DNA of 16,100 bases from Candidatus Woesearchaeota archaeon. Lineage in GTDB: Archaea; Nanobdellota; Nanobdellia; Woesearchaeales; UBA525. Where the stretch lies: positions 1 to 16,100 of the forward strand of contig RFKA01000032.1 of the NCBI GenBank assembly GCA_003694385.1, in the 5' to 3' direction. The notes under the pieces are model-generated. The model saw only the letters and a program-made list of their open reading frames with translations, was not told the DNA's origin and did not search any database. Position numbers and translations under genes: made by a program. Of the stretch, positions 6,239-14,214 are shown piece after piece; within the stretch, counting starts at the first letter, position 1, and the number at the start of each line of letters is the position of its first letter.

Positions 6239-7285
6239 TCAGAGAACAGCCGAGTACACCGTGCGGAGCAGATCGCTGCTGCTCAAGACGACAACCTCAA
6301 CAACAACGGCGAGGAAGAAAACTGCAACGGCAATAACGAACAGCGCGAAATTGTAGCGGAACACTTCACGGTCGTGCGGGCGCACAAAGATGCCACCCAT
6401 GAAGTGAAAGGCCGCGAGGACAAGCGCAATATCGAGTAGTCCGAGAACGAGCGAGAGCGAAGGGAACTGCGCGACGCGAAACAAGCGGGCCGCGGCGCCA
6501 TGCACGAGGAAGAACACGATCGCCACCCCAAAGAAATACGTGAGGAAATTATTGATGGCGGGACGGCGGGCAATGATGTCGTCACTCAGCACGCCGCCAG
6601 CTATCGCGGCGAGTATATACGCACCACCCTCGAGGAGGACGTGCGGGAACGTCACGATGAGGATGATGGCGAGGTTCGTGAGCGGGTCATACGCCAGCCC
6701 CGTTTGCGCAGCTTGGACTGCGCGAAAACCAAAGATGCTCCCCCAGCTACTCGCGTTCCACGCGATAAAGAAGATTGCGGCATCCCCAGCGATGAGCGCG
6801 AGGAGAAAACACGCAAGCAGCACCCACCAATTATTTGTCGCGATGCTCAAGAATATCTCGCCGGCAGAGGCGTGGCCTCGCAGAGCCTCGCCAGCGAGCT
6901 GTTCGCCGAACACCGTAACCGCGCTCAACCCCCTGCCTGTGAAGCGGGGGACAAGGCTGAAGAGGAAGCTGAAGGCGACGAACGTGAGATAGATACCGAG
7001 GAAGAGCGTGAGGTACACGTTCACTGCATCCCTATTATCCTCCCAGAGGTGCTGCAGCGTGAAGCGGCGCTCACGCGATTCTCTCCGTTCCTCTTTCAAG
7101 AGCAGCTTCTTCACGTAAGGGATGAGGAGCAAAGAGACAAAGACAACGCTGACGATGCCACTGTTCGCGGCGAAGAGGAGTCGTGCGAGCACGATGGCAA
7201 CGGCACTATAGACGACCGCCAAGAGGAAGGCGTAACGGAGCCGTTGCTCAAGCCAGTTCTCAGGAAAGAGGTGCTCGAGGACCAT
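6239..7285 (-). CDS. SpoIIM-like multi-pass membrane protein
   Basis: A 348-aa protein with about seven membrane segments (near 19-39, 43-58, 90-112, 153-175, 205-230, 247-268, 277-299 and 311-336, some of these possibly pairing). The segment FPHVLLEGGAYILAAIAGG (213-231) matches the conserved P-H-x-x-x-E signature of the SpoIIM/DUF95 family found widely in archaea and bacteria. In endospore formers SpoIIM acts in engulfment; archaeal members have no established role and this says nothing about sporulation. A charged cytosolic loop follows the second segment (KKLLLKEERRESRERR, 59-74). The ATG at 7285 sits about 27 nt from a TATA-like box in the repeat array at 7310, consistent with a leaderless mRNA. 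Confidence 0.72.
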   Translation of the reverse strand: MVLEHLFPENWLEQRLRYAFLLAVVYSAVAIVLARLLFAANSGIVSVVFVSLLLIPYVKKLLLKEERRESRERRFTLQHLWEDNRDAVNVYLTLFLGIYLTFVAFSFLFSLVPRFTGRGLSAVTVFGEQLAGEALRGHASAGEIFLSIATNNWWVLLACFLLALIAGDAAIFFIAWNASSWGSIFGFRAVQAAQTGLAYDPLTNLAIILIVTFPHVLLEGGAYILAAIAGGVLSDDIIARRPAINNFLTYFFGVAIVFFLVHGAAARLFRVAQFPSLSLVLGLLDIALVLAAFHFMGGIFVRPHDREVFRYNFALFVIAVAVFFLAVVVEVVVLSSSDLLRTVYSAVL

Positions 7286-7309
7286 GGGGAAACCCCCACA
7301 AAATAGGTA

Positions 7310-7348
7310 TTTAAATATTTAGTTTAAATATTTAGTTTAAATATTTAG
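7310..7348. repeat. three perfect tandem copies of a 13-nt A/T-rich unit
   Basis: TTTAAATATTTAG occurs three times head to tail (7310-7322, 7323-7335, 7336-7348). Each copy contains a TATA-like TTTAAATA readable on both strands. The copy nearest the SpoIIM-like gene has the right spacing (about 27 nt) to be its TATA box. The others could be alternative boxes or binding sites. Confidence 0.85.
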
Positions 7349-7360
7349 TACTCGGGAACT

Positions 7361-7385
7361 GTGACTATCCAGCGTGACTATCCAG
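7361..7385. repeat. two direct copies of GTGACTATCCAG, 13-nt period
   Basis: GTGACTATCCAG lies at 7361-7372 and 7374-7385, between the A/T-rich array and the TATA-like box of the gene at 7421. This is the usual position of an archaeal upstream activator or BRE-proximal operator. Confidence 0.8.
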
Positions 7386-7389
7386 AAAG

Positions 7390-7398
7390 AAATTTTAA
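7390..7398 (+). promoter_or_regulatory. TATA-like box of the gene at 7421
   Basis: AATTTTAAT is centred about 27 nt before the ATG at 7421. It supports that start over a GTG at 7361, which lies in the direct repeats. Confidence 0.45.
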
Positions 7399-7420
7399 TG
7401 GACGAACAAACCCTTTGTCT

Positions 7421-8029
7421 ATGCGGCTTATCAACCTCACCGAGGAGGATTTACAGACGCTTCCGCTCACGCACTACGAGCGGCATCTCCTCCGCTCGGG
7501 CCTCGACAACTACGCAGCGACGTCATTCAGCGCAATGCTGGACGGCTTTCGCACCAACCCACCGGTGAAGCGCGACCCACGGTCACAGGCAGGAAGCGCC
7601 TTCGTGCATCTCGGAGCTATCGACGCACGCATCGTTGAGGAGTGGCGTGAACCGCCCGGAATTGACGTGCCACTCTTCGGGCTCAGAGAGGACCTCACCC
7701 ACCCCGTCCTCGAACTATTCGACGGCCAACAAACACTCTACACGACTTGGCTCGCAGGCACTCCACAGGACTTCCTCGAAACAAGAGAGCGGTTCGGGCT
7801 TTCACGCACGCAGCGCGTCGAGGTCCCAGAGGTGACGCTCCAATACCACTATCTCGGCAGGCTTTTCGAGGAGCACGACAAAGGGGCGTACCGTGTTGAA
7901 CTCCGGGCTCTGCGAGAAGAGCAGATTGCGTGGCCCGAACGACAGTGTTTCTCTGAGAGGATGAAGGCCTATTTCGGGAAGATCACAGCGCACGCACCCC
8001 TACCAGCATTCTCACCGAGCCCCAGTTAG
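7421..8029 (+). CDS. hypothetical soluble protein (202 aa)
   Basis: I do not recognise this protein. It starts MRLINLTEEDLQTLPLTHYE and has no signal peptide or membrane segment, so it is probably cytoplasmic. The N-terminal ~50 residues look helical. The middle (about 70-130) is mixed with many acidic and aromatic residues. The C-terminal part is rich in Glu and Arg and ends in a Pro/Ser tail. The single Cys (near 176) argues against a metal site. The open frame can be extended to GTG 7361, but the ATG at 7421 fits the TATA spacing and avoids the repeats. It diverges from the SpoIIM-like gene and shares the repeat-bearing intergenic region, so the two may be co-regulated. Confidence 0.7.
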   Translation: MRLINLTEEDLQTLPLTHYERHLLRSGLDNYAATSFSAMLDGFRTNPPVKRDPRSQAGSAFVHLGAIDARIVEEWREPPGIDVPLFGLREDLTHPVLELFDGQQTLYTTWLAGTPQDFLETRERFGLSRTQRVEVPEVTLQYHYLGRLFEEHDKGAYRVELRALREEQIAWPERQCFSERMKAYFGKITAHAPLPAFSPSPS

Positions 8030-8090
8030 AGACGCTGTTCTCTCCCACACCAAAAAAAGATAAATTTGTCCCTCTGCGAAGACAAAATAG

Positions 8091-8276
8091 TGGTTCTCGC
8101 ACAAGGTTATCCTCGAGGAGAAACTGAAAAAAAGAGGCCTGCAAGGTGACGAGGTCTCCAATATGACATAATACAGCCACGGCGGATACGCAAAAATGTA
8201 ACTCCTCAAGAAAAACAACAAATATAAACCACAGATGATTCGCTTGGCAATTCCGAAGGGGGGATACTATGAATAG
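8091..8276 (+). other. coding-like stretch interrupted by in-frame stops
   Basis: In the 239-nt gap before the giant gene, one plus frame reads WFSHKVILEEKLKKRGLQ and onward to a TAA at 8169, then YSHGGYAKM to a TAA at 8199, then LLKKNNKYKPQMIRLAIPKG to a TAG at 8274. Its composition looks protein-like, with charged helices and Gly-Tyr motifs, but it has no start and two internal stops. It may be a gene remnant. Its 3' end overlaps the ribosome site and first codons of the giant gene. Chance cannot be excluded over so short a length. Confidence 0.22.
8219..8264 (+). promoter_or_regulatory. TATA box and G-rich ribosome site of the giant surface gene
   Basis: AAATATAAACC (8219-8229) is a good TATA box about 44 nt before the ATG at 8269, giving a leader of roughly 15-20 nt. 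GGGGGGA at 8258-8264, 4 nt before the ATG, resembles a ribosome-binding site with rather tight spacing. Confidence 0.5.
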
Positions 8277-11200
8277 AATCAGTTTCACAGCAATCGTTTT
8301 TCTGATAATCTTAGCAACGAGTGTCGCAGCAACTGCAGATAGGGAAAGCCAGCCAGACCTCAACACGCTCTGCGTTGACCATATCTGCGGCGACGGAATC
8401 ATCGACCTAGGAGAGGAATGCGACGACGGGAACACCATTGACGGCGACGGCTGTAGTGCGACGTGCACAGAAGAGCCAGTCATCACTTTTTGCAAGTTCG
8501 ACGCAGACAGCGGCGCTCCCATCCCTGGCTGGAACTTGTACCTCGAGCGCAAGATTGGTGACATCTGGGTGTACTGGTACGGCGGAACAACGGGCGACGA
8601 CGGCTGCTTCGGAACAACAATCCCCACCGGCGTGTACCGCGCGGGTGAAAATCTCACTGCGGGCTGGGAACTCGACCGCGTCCTCATCGACGGCAACCCA
8701 ACAACGCTCCTCAACGACGAATGGACACAGCCATTCGCCGTGACCACACACGACGACCACAGCGTCTGGTTCTATAACAACAGAATCCCCTATTGCGGTG
8801 ATGGCATCCTAGATGAAGGCGAGCAGTGCGACGACGGAAACAACGAGAACGGCGATGGGTGCGACGCGGAGTGCGTCGATGAGCTCTGCGTTCCGGGAGA
8901 GTGCGGCGGCGACAAGTGCACAATCGGCAAGTGCGTCCCCTACGCCGGCTGCGTCTACGACTTCGTGACGTGTGACGACGGCAACGCCTGCACAACAGAC
9001 CGATGCGACCCCACAAGCGGCTGCCAATACGACGAAGTCAACACAGACGACGACATACAATGCACGAACGACGAGTGCGACCCCACAACAGGAAATATCA
9101 CACACGAGCCAGACGACCTCGCCTGCGACGACAACAACGCCTGCACAGCAGAATACTGCGACGCAGAAGAAGGCTGCAACTACGAACCAATCAACTGCGA
9201 CGACGGAGACGAATGCACAGTCGACACCTGCGACCCAAAAACCGGCTGCGCACACGAAGAAATACCAGACTGCCGCAACTACTGCGGCGACGGCATCGTG
9301 AACGGTGATGAAGAGTGCGACGACGGGAACACCATTGACGGCGACGGCTGCAGCAGCACCTGCAAGCAAGAAACCTGCACCCTCCGCATCTGCAAACGAG
9401 TCGACGCAACAGGCGACGGCGCAACAGCGGACGACGAACTCTACACCCAAGGATGGAGCTTCGCCATCATCCCTGAAGAAGGAGAGAACATCCCCGCGCG
9501 CGCAGACGACGACGGCTGCGATGAAGTCGAGCTCGAACCAGGAAGCTACGGAGTAAAAGAAGCAAGCAGGCATGGCTGGCGATTCATCGAACGCACAGTC
9601 GACGGACACCCCAGCCCAAACAGCCAGAAAGTCACCGCGTGCACAAACAAGACAGTCACCTTCTACAACTACCCAGAAGAATGCGGCAACGGCATCATCG
9701 ACCAAGGAGAAGAATGCGACCTCGGAGAAGCGAATGGCGAGCAATGCGACCCACCCTATAATGGTAGTTGCGCGTACTGCACAGAAGCATGCGAATGGGA
9801 ACGTATCCCGGGACCCTACTGTGGCGACGGCGTCAAGAACGGCGGCGAGGAGTGCGACGGCACGGACGGCGTTAACGAGTTCCAAGTGTGCTCCAAGGAG
9901 TGCACCATCACCTGGGAGTACGCCTGCGAAGACCTCCTCCACCTCGACGTCCACAAGAAGAAAAAGTCATTTATTGACATCGTGAGTACGAGCGACGGGG
10001 CAACGACGACCGTCCTCGAGATCGATGAGAAACTCTGGAACGCGCTCGCAGCTGATGCGGAAGGAACATTGTACAGCATACGGCGGACACCCAAGGGTAC
10101 CTCGGGCGACCTCGTCATCATCGAGGAGGATGGAACGCTCACACCCATCGGGCCCACGGGGCTGCCGGGTGGCTCAATCGCGATGGAGTTCGCCCCTGAC
10201 GGAACGCTCTATCTCGCGAACGATAAGACGGACAAGCTCTACACGCTCAGCACGACAACGGGGCTGGCGACGGAAGTCGGCGATCTCCCCTTTGGTGTGA
10301 GCGGCGGCGACCTCGCCGTGACAGAGTTCAATGAGCTTGTGTATGTGCGCTTGGACGGCAGCGTGTTCGTCGTGGACCCCGAGACGCTTGCGTACGAGCT
10401 CGCGGGGAACCTTCCTCCAGGCTCTTATACGAGCAGCGCGTACTTTAAGGGCACGCACTACGCCCTTGACCGTTCGCATGACAAGCTCTACACCTTCACG
10501 ATCGAGCCGTGGAGCTACAGCTTCATCGGCAACGAGGGCGAGTTCGCGTATGGTGATGGCTCAAGCTGCCCGATGGACCACTACTGCGGCGACGGCGTAA
10601 CGAACGAAGAGGAAGAGTGCGATCTCGGCGAACAGAACGGCGAGCCCTGCGACCCCCCGTACGGAGGGAGCTGCACGTACTGCTCTGAGCGCTGCGGGAG
10701 CACGGAGATTCCCGGGCCCTACTGCGGCGACGGCGTCCGCCAGCTTCCTTACGAGGAGTGCGACGGCACGGACGGCGTCGGGGAGCATGAAACCTGCACG
10801 GAGGACTGTACGCTCACGCAGGTTCCGTACTGCGGTGACAATGTTGTTAATCAGCCGAGTGAAGAGTGTGATGGCGACGATACTCCTCCGGGCGCGTACT
10901 GCCTCGAGAACTGCACGATTGTCTACCCTGAGTGCGGCAATGGCGTCGTCGAGCCAGGAGAACAGTGTGACGACGGGAACCGCGTCGAGCGCGACGGGTG
11001 CGATAATGACTGTGCCCGCGAGGAGCTCACGTGTGTTGAGGCAAACCTCGCCGGCTACCTCCACGCGGAGATTGATGGTGGTGAGGTCACCGTGACGAAC
11101 GACTGGACGGCGCCATTCGACGTTGGCGTCGCTTCATACAAACGCCCGACCGAGTTCACGGACGACGAAGTACTCTTCGACTACGACACGGGCATCGTCC

Positions 11201-14200
11201 CAGGCGAAGGCAGTGTTGAGTTCAGCATCAAGGTGCCCGCGTGTATGTACGAGCTCGACGTGTTCTGCGGCGAGGTGCTCTTCAGCCACGACCACGTGCG
11301 CTACGGCAAGAGGAAGATTGCATACGAGATCGTTGGTGATGACTACTGCACAAGCTGGTGCGGAGACGGCGTTGTTGACGATGACGAGGAGTGCGAGGCT
11401 TCTGTGCCGCTCGAGGAAGGCGTCTGCAATGAGATCTGCGAGATCGAGTACCCCGTGTGCGGCAATGGCGAGGTAGAGTTCGGCGAGTCTTGCGATCGCG
11501 GCGACGAGAACGGGAGAGCGTGCTCGCCTGGCTACGGCGAAACCTGCACGTATTGCACGAGCTCATGCGCTGAAGAGACGCTCACGGGACCGTTCTGTGG
11601 CGACGGCGTCAAGAACGGCGGCGAGGAGTGCGACGGCACGGACGGCGTCCCTGAAGGGAAGGTTTGCTCTGCCTCGTGTGAACTCGAAGACGTCCCGAAC
11701 TGCGGTGACGGCGTTGAGCAGGGCGCCGAGCAGTGTGACTTTGGCGACGAGAATGGCGTCCCCTGCTGGCCTTCCTATGGCAAGTCTTGCGAGTGGTGCA
11801 CGGAGAGTTGCGAACTCGTGACTGAGGAAGGCGGCTTTTGTGGTGATGACGTCATCGAGGCTGACGAGGAGTGCGATGAGGGTGACGCGAATGGTGAGCG
11901 CTGCTTCGCGGCGTACGGCGAGACGTGTACCTACTGTAGCAGCGAGTGCACGGAAGTCGAACAGGAAGGGCCGTACTGCGGCGACGGCGTCCGTCAGTAC
12001 TTCGAGGAAGAGTGTGACCTTGGTGCAGAGAATGGTGAGAGTTGCGACCCGGCGTATGGTGAGAGGTGTGAATCGTGCACCTCATCCTGTCGGCGCCTCT
12101 TAGAGGTTGGGCCGTACTGTGGCGACGGCGTCAAGAACGGCGACGAGGAATGCGATGGCACGGACGGCGTCACGGAAGGGTATTACTGCACGGGTGAGTG
12201 CACGCTCGCAATCGATGAGCCAGGTCCGACTTGCGGTGATGGCAAGCAAGAAGAAGGCGAGGAGTGTGATGATGGCAACCGCGTTGACCGCGACGGGTGC
12301 AGCAGCTCCTGCCTCAGAGAAGAGCTGTCGTGTCCTGAAGCGATTCGCGCCGGCTATCTCACAGCAACAATTGATGGTGGCGAGGTCACCGTGACGAACG
12401 ACTGGAAGGCGCCATTCGACGTTGGCGCAGCAACGTATGAGCGCCCGACCGAGTTCACGGACGACGAAGTACTCTTCGACTACGACACGGGCGTCGTCCC
12501 GAGCGAAGGCAGCACCACGTTCAGCGTGCAAGTGCCTGAGTGCGCGTACGAGCTCGACGTGTTCTGCGGCGAGGTTATCGACGAGCGGGAGGGCCAGCGT
12601 TACGGTGAACGAAAAATTGCCTACGAACTGAACAATGGCGTGGCTTGCGCAGTCTGCGGCGATGGTCAGGTGAACCAGGAGAGTGAGGAATGTGATGGGA
12701 CTGATGGCGTCCCCGAAGGGTTCACGTGTACCGAGGAGTGCACACTCGAAGAGCTGCCCGAGGCGGTCTGCGGCGACGGCAACCGTGATGCTGGAGAAGC
12801 CTGCGACCTCGGCGAGGAGAACGGAAATGTCTGCACGCCTGCTTACGGCGACACCTGCGCTTACTGCAGCGAGTCCTGCACGGAAGTAACGCTTGAAGGC
12901 CCCTATTGTGGCGACGACATCAAGAATGGGCCGGAGCAGTGTGACGGGGCAGACCTCGGAGGGGTCACGTGTGAGGACTTGGGCTTCAGCGGCGGCACGC
13001 TGAGCTGCGAGGGCTGCGACTTCGTCGTGGTGGATTGTGTCCGTGGAGCGCCGTTCTGCGGTGACGGCTTCGTCGATGCCGGAGAAGAATGTGATGCTGG
13101 CCCCGCGAATGGGGAAGAATGCACTCCGGGCTATGGCGAGACGTGTACCTACTGTAGCAGCGAGTGCACGGAAGTCGAACTGGAAGGGCCGTACTGCGGC
13201 GACGGCATCGTGAATGGTGATGAAGAGTGCGACGGCGGCGTCGGAGCAGACGAGCTCGTCTGTAATGACGCTTGCGAACTCGTCTCCGCGCCTAGCGTGA
13301 CGCTCTCCGTCCTGCTCCAGGAAGGGAACACCTTCACGTTCAACTGCGTCGCGACCGGTTTCGATGACCCGACGTTTGATTGGACAATGGGCGACGGCAC
13401 AAGCTATGAAGGCCCGGCAGAGATTGTGCACTCCTATCACGAGAATGGTGACTACACGGTGACCTGTACTGCGAGCGAGGGCAGTATGAGCGCGAGTGAC
13501 TGGACGGAAGTGAGTGTTGATTCCTGCGTCACGTACACGCTGACGATCACCGACCCATCACCAGGCGAGGAAGTCTTCGGTGGAGAAGAGCTCACCGTGT
13601 TCGGGACGCTCACCGCTGAGACGAACACGAATGGTGAGCGCGTCGACGTGAATGGCCTGCCGACGTGGGTGCTCATGGACGATGCGTGGAGCAAGGTGCT
13701 CAGCGTACCAGACCGTGACGGGCCATTCACTATCGAGGCGGTGCACGAGAACACGTGTGGCGTGACAGTGAGTGACACCGTGACAGTTGACGTCATTGGC
13801 TCGTCCGTTGAGGAAGAGTCTGTGACGCAATCGACGCGCGGCGGTGGAGGAGGGCGTAACCACTGCGGCAGCGGTTATCAGTGGAGTGGTGATGGCTGCG
13901 AGCCCGTTGCTCAGCCTGAAGTCGTCGAGGAAAGCAAGGAGGCGCAAGAGACCAGTGGCGGCACGGGCACTCCTGTTGTCGCAGCGAGCAATGACCATGA
14001 AACTGGCACGGGAAGCGAGACGCCAAGCGTCGAGACAAGCAGCGAGGATGTCGAAGAAGAGGACAATGCTGGAGAAGAAGCCAGCGCCGAAGCGAAGGAG
14101 GACCTCGTAACGGGCGCGGCCATTGGTGGCGGTGTACCGGCATTGCTCTGGCTCTTCATCGCGCTCGGACTCGTCGGCCTGGGTTTCATCGGCTATTACG

Positions 14201-14214
14201 TCGTTAAACTATGA
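8269..14214 (+). CDS. giant Cys-rich, C-terminally anchored surface protein (1981 aa)
   Basis: It begins with a signal peptide (MNRISFTAIVFLIILATSVA). About 22 repeats of the type CGDG-x(4-5)-GEECD..(D)GN/GTDG..C..C follow, from residue ~39 to ~1660; this matches the Cys-rich DUF4215/Myxococcus-type repeat. Between them lie SpaA-like beta domains at ~75-170 and ~372-468, a run of CDDGNACTxDxCD-type repeats at ~205-335, a propeller-like region of short beta repeats at ~552-765 (SIAMEFAPDGTLYLAND), and a unique domain present twice (~922-1025 and ~1355-1458). A PKD-like domain (~1676-1752, FDWTMGDGTSYEG), a beta domain (~1753-1846), an acidic Ser/Glu-rich stalk and a C-terminal transmembrane helix (~1957-1979) with a short basic end complete it. 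Dense paired Cys imply disulfides outside the cell. The likely role is adhesion or cell-surface structure. It overlaps the next gene by ATGA. Confidence 0.92.
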   Translation: MNRISFTAIVFLIILATSVAATADRESQPDLNTLCVDHICGDGIIDLGEECDDGNTIDGDGCSATCTEEPVITFCKFDADSGAPIPGWNLYLERKIGDIWVYWYGGTTGDDGCFGTTIPTGVYRAGENLTAGWELDRVLIDGNPTTLLNDEWTQPFAVTTHDDHSVWFYNNRIPYCGDGILDEGEQCDDGNNENGDGCDAECVDELCVPGECGGDKCTIGKCVPYAGCVYDFVTCDDGNACTTDRCDPTSGCQYDEVNTDDDIQCTNDECDPTTGNITHEPDDLACDDNNACTAEYCDAEEGCNYEPINCDDGDECTVDTCDPKTGCAHEEIPDCRNYCGDGIVNGDEECDDGNTIDGDGCSSTCKQETCTLRICKRVDATGDGATADDELYTQGWSFAIIPEEGENIPARADDDGCDEVELEPGSYGVKEASRHGWRFIERTVDGHPSPNSQKVTACTNKTVTFYNYPEECGNGIIDQGEECDLGEANGEQCDPPYNGSCAYCTEACEWERIPGPYCGDGVKNGGEECDGTDGVNEFQVCSKECTITWEYACEDLLHLDVHKKKKSFIDIVSTSDGATTTVLEIDEKLWNALAADAEGTLYSIRRTPKGTSGDLVIIEEDGTLTPIGPTGLPGGSIAMEFAPDGTLYLANDKTDKLYTLSTTTGLATEVGDLPFGVSGGDLAVTEFNELVYVRLDGSVFVVDPETLAYELAGNLPPGSYTSSAYFKGTHYALDRSHDKLYTFTIEPWSYSFIGNEGEFAYGDGSSCPMDHYCGDGVTNEEEECDLGEQNGEPCDPPYGGSCTYCSERCGSTEIPGPYCGDGVRQLPYEECDGTDGVGEHETCTEDCTLTQVPYCGDNVVNQPSEECDGDDTPPGAYCLENCTIVYPECGNGVVEPGEQCDDGNRVERDGCDNDCAREELTCVEANLAGYLHAEIDGGEVTVTNDWTAPFDVGVASYKRPTEFTDDEVLFDYDTGIVPGEGSVEFSIKVPACMYELDVFCGEVLFSHDHVRYGKRKIAYEIVGDDYCTSWCGDGVVDDDEECEASVPLEEGVCNEICEIEYPVCGNGEVEFGESCDRGDENGRACSPGYGETCTYCTSSCAEETLTGPFCGDGVKNGGEECDGTDGVPEGKVCSASCELEDVPNCGDGVEQGAEQCDFGDENGVPCWPSYGKSCEWCTESCELVTEEGGFCGDDVIEADEECDEGDANGERCFAAYGETCTYCSSECTEVEQEGPYCGDGVRQYFEEECDLGAENGESCDPAYGERCESCTSSCRRLLEVGPYCGDGVKNGDEECDGTDGVTEGYYCTGECTLAIDEPGPTCGDGKQEEGEECDDGNRVDRDGCSSSCLREELSCPEAIRAGYLTATIDGGEVTVTNDWKAPFDVGAATYERPTEFTDDEVLFDYDTGVVPSEGSTTFSVQVPECAYELDVFCGEVIDEREGQRYGERKIAYELNNGVACAVCGDGQVNQESEECDGTDGVPEGFTCTEECTLEELPEAVCGDGNRDAGEACDLGEENGNVCTPAYGDTCAYCSESCTEVTLEGPYCGDDIKNGPEQCDGADLGGVTCEDLGFSGGTLSCEGCDFVVVDCVRGAPFCGDGFVDAGEECDAGPANGEECTPGYGETCTYCSSECTEVELEGPYCGDGIVNGDEECDGGVGADELVCNDACELVSAPSVTLSVLLQEGNTFTFNCVATGFDDPTFDWTMGDGTSYEGPAEIVHSYHENGDYTVTCTASEGSMSASDWTEVSVDSCVTYTLTITDPSPGEEVFGGEELTVFGTLTAETNTNGERVDVNGLPTWVLMDDAWSKVLSVPDRDGPFTIEAVHENTCGVTVSDTVTVDVIGSSVEEESVTQSTRGGGGGRNHCGSGYQWSGDGCEPVAQPEVVEESKEAQETSGGTGTPVVAASNDHETGTGSETPSVETSSEDVEEEDNAGEEASAEAKEDLVTGAAIGGGVPALLWLFIALGLVGLGFIGYYVVKL
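9820..9872 (+). repeat. 53-nt repeat, copy 1 (copy 2 at 11596-11648)
   Basis: The 53 nt encoding CGDGVKNGGEECDGTDGV are identical at 9820-9872 and 11596-11648. A third copy near 12118-12170 has only a few changes. Synonymous positions are also conserved, so this is recent duplication or gene conversion and not just protein-level constraint. Confidence 0.8.
10930..11345 (+). repeat. large intragenic duplication, copy 1
   Basis: It encodes a Cys-rich repeat (DDGNRVERDGC) plus the ~100-aa unique domain (GGEVTVTNDW, then FTDDEVLFDYDTG). Copy 2 is at about 12230-12650. In the core (11083 onward versus 12382 onward) the offset is exactly 1299 nt, or 433 codons, and long blocks are identical at the nucleotide level. 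Confidence 0.85.
11921..11990 (+). repeat. 70-nt repeat, copy 1 (copy 2 at 13139-13208)
   Basis: These 70 nt, coding for ETCTYCSSECTEVE plus the start of the next CGDG repeat, match 13139-13208 with only two mismatches. The offset is 1218 nt, or 406 codons. Confidence 0.8.
12230..12650 (+). repeat. large intragenic duplication, copy 2
   Basis: Second copy of the Cys-rich repeat plus unique domain (DDGNRVDRDGC, GGEVTVTNDW). It differs from copy 1 mainly in the last third, where the segment after FCGEV has diverged. Confidence 0.85.

Noticed and set aside
6239..7285. Sporulation function from SpoIIM similarity
   Set aside because: The family is widespread in non-sporulating archaea; nothing else here points to sporulation.
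6500..7306. 268-aa plus-strand open frame, highly charged
   Set aside because: It is the antisense of the SpoIIM-like membrane protein; its charge-rich composition is the complement of hydrophobic codons.
8091..8276. Stop-codon recoding (such as pyrrolysine) across the in-frame stops
   Set aside because: The internal stops are TAA, and TAA, TAG and TGA all end intact genes here; a relic or chance is simpler.
8809..9954. 381-aa minus-strand hydrophobic open frame
   Set aside because: It is antisense to the Cys-rich repeats; the Val/Ala/Cys pattern mirrors Asp/Cys/Gly codons of the real gene.
8383..13300. Regularly recurring blocks considered as a CRISPR-like array
   Set aside because: Repeats are in frame, vary in length and encode Cys-rich modules; there are no uniform spacers.
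12100..13440. 446-aa minus-strand open frame
   Set aside because: Antisense shadow of the giant gene with no start signal or promoter.
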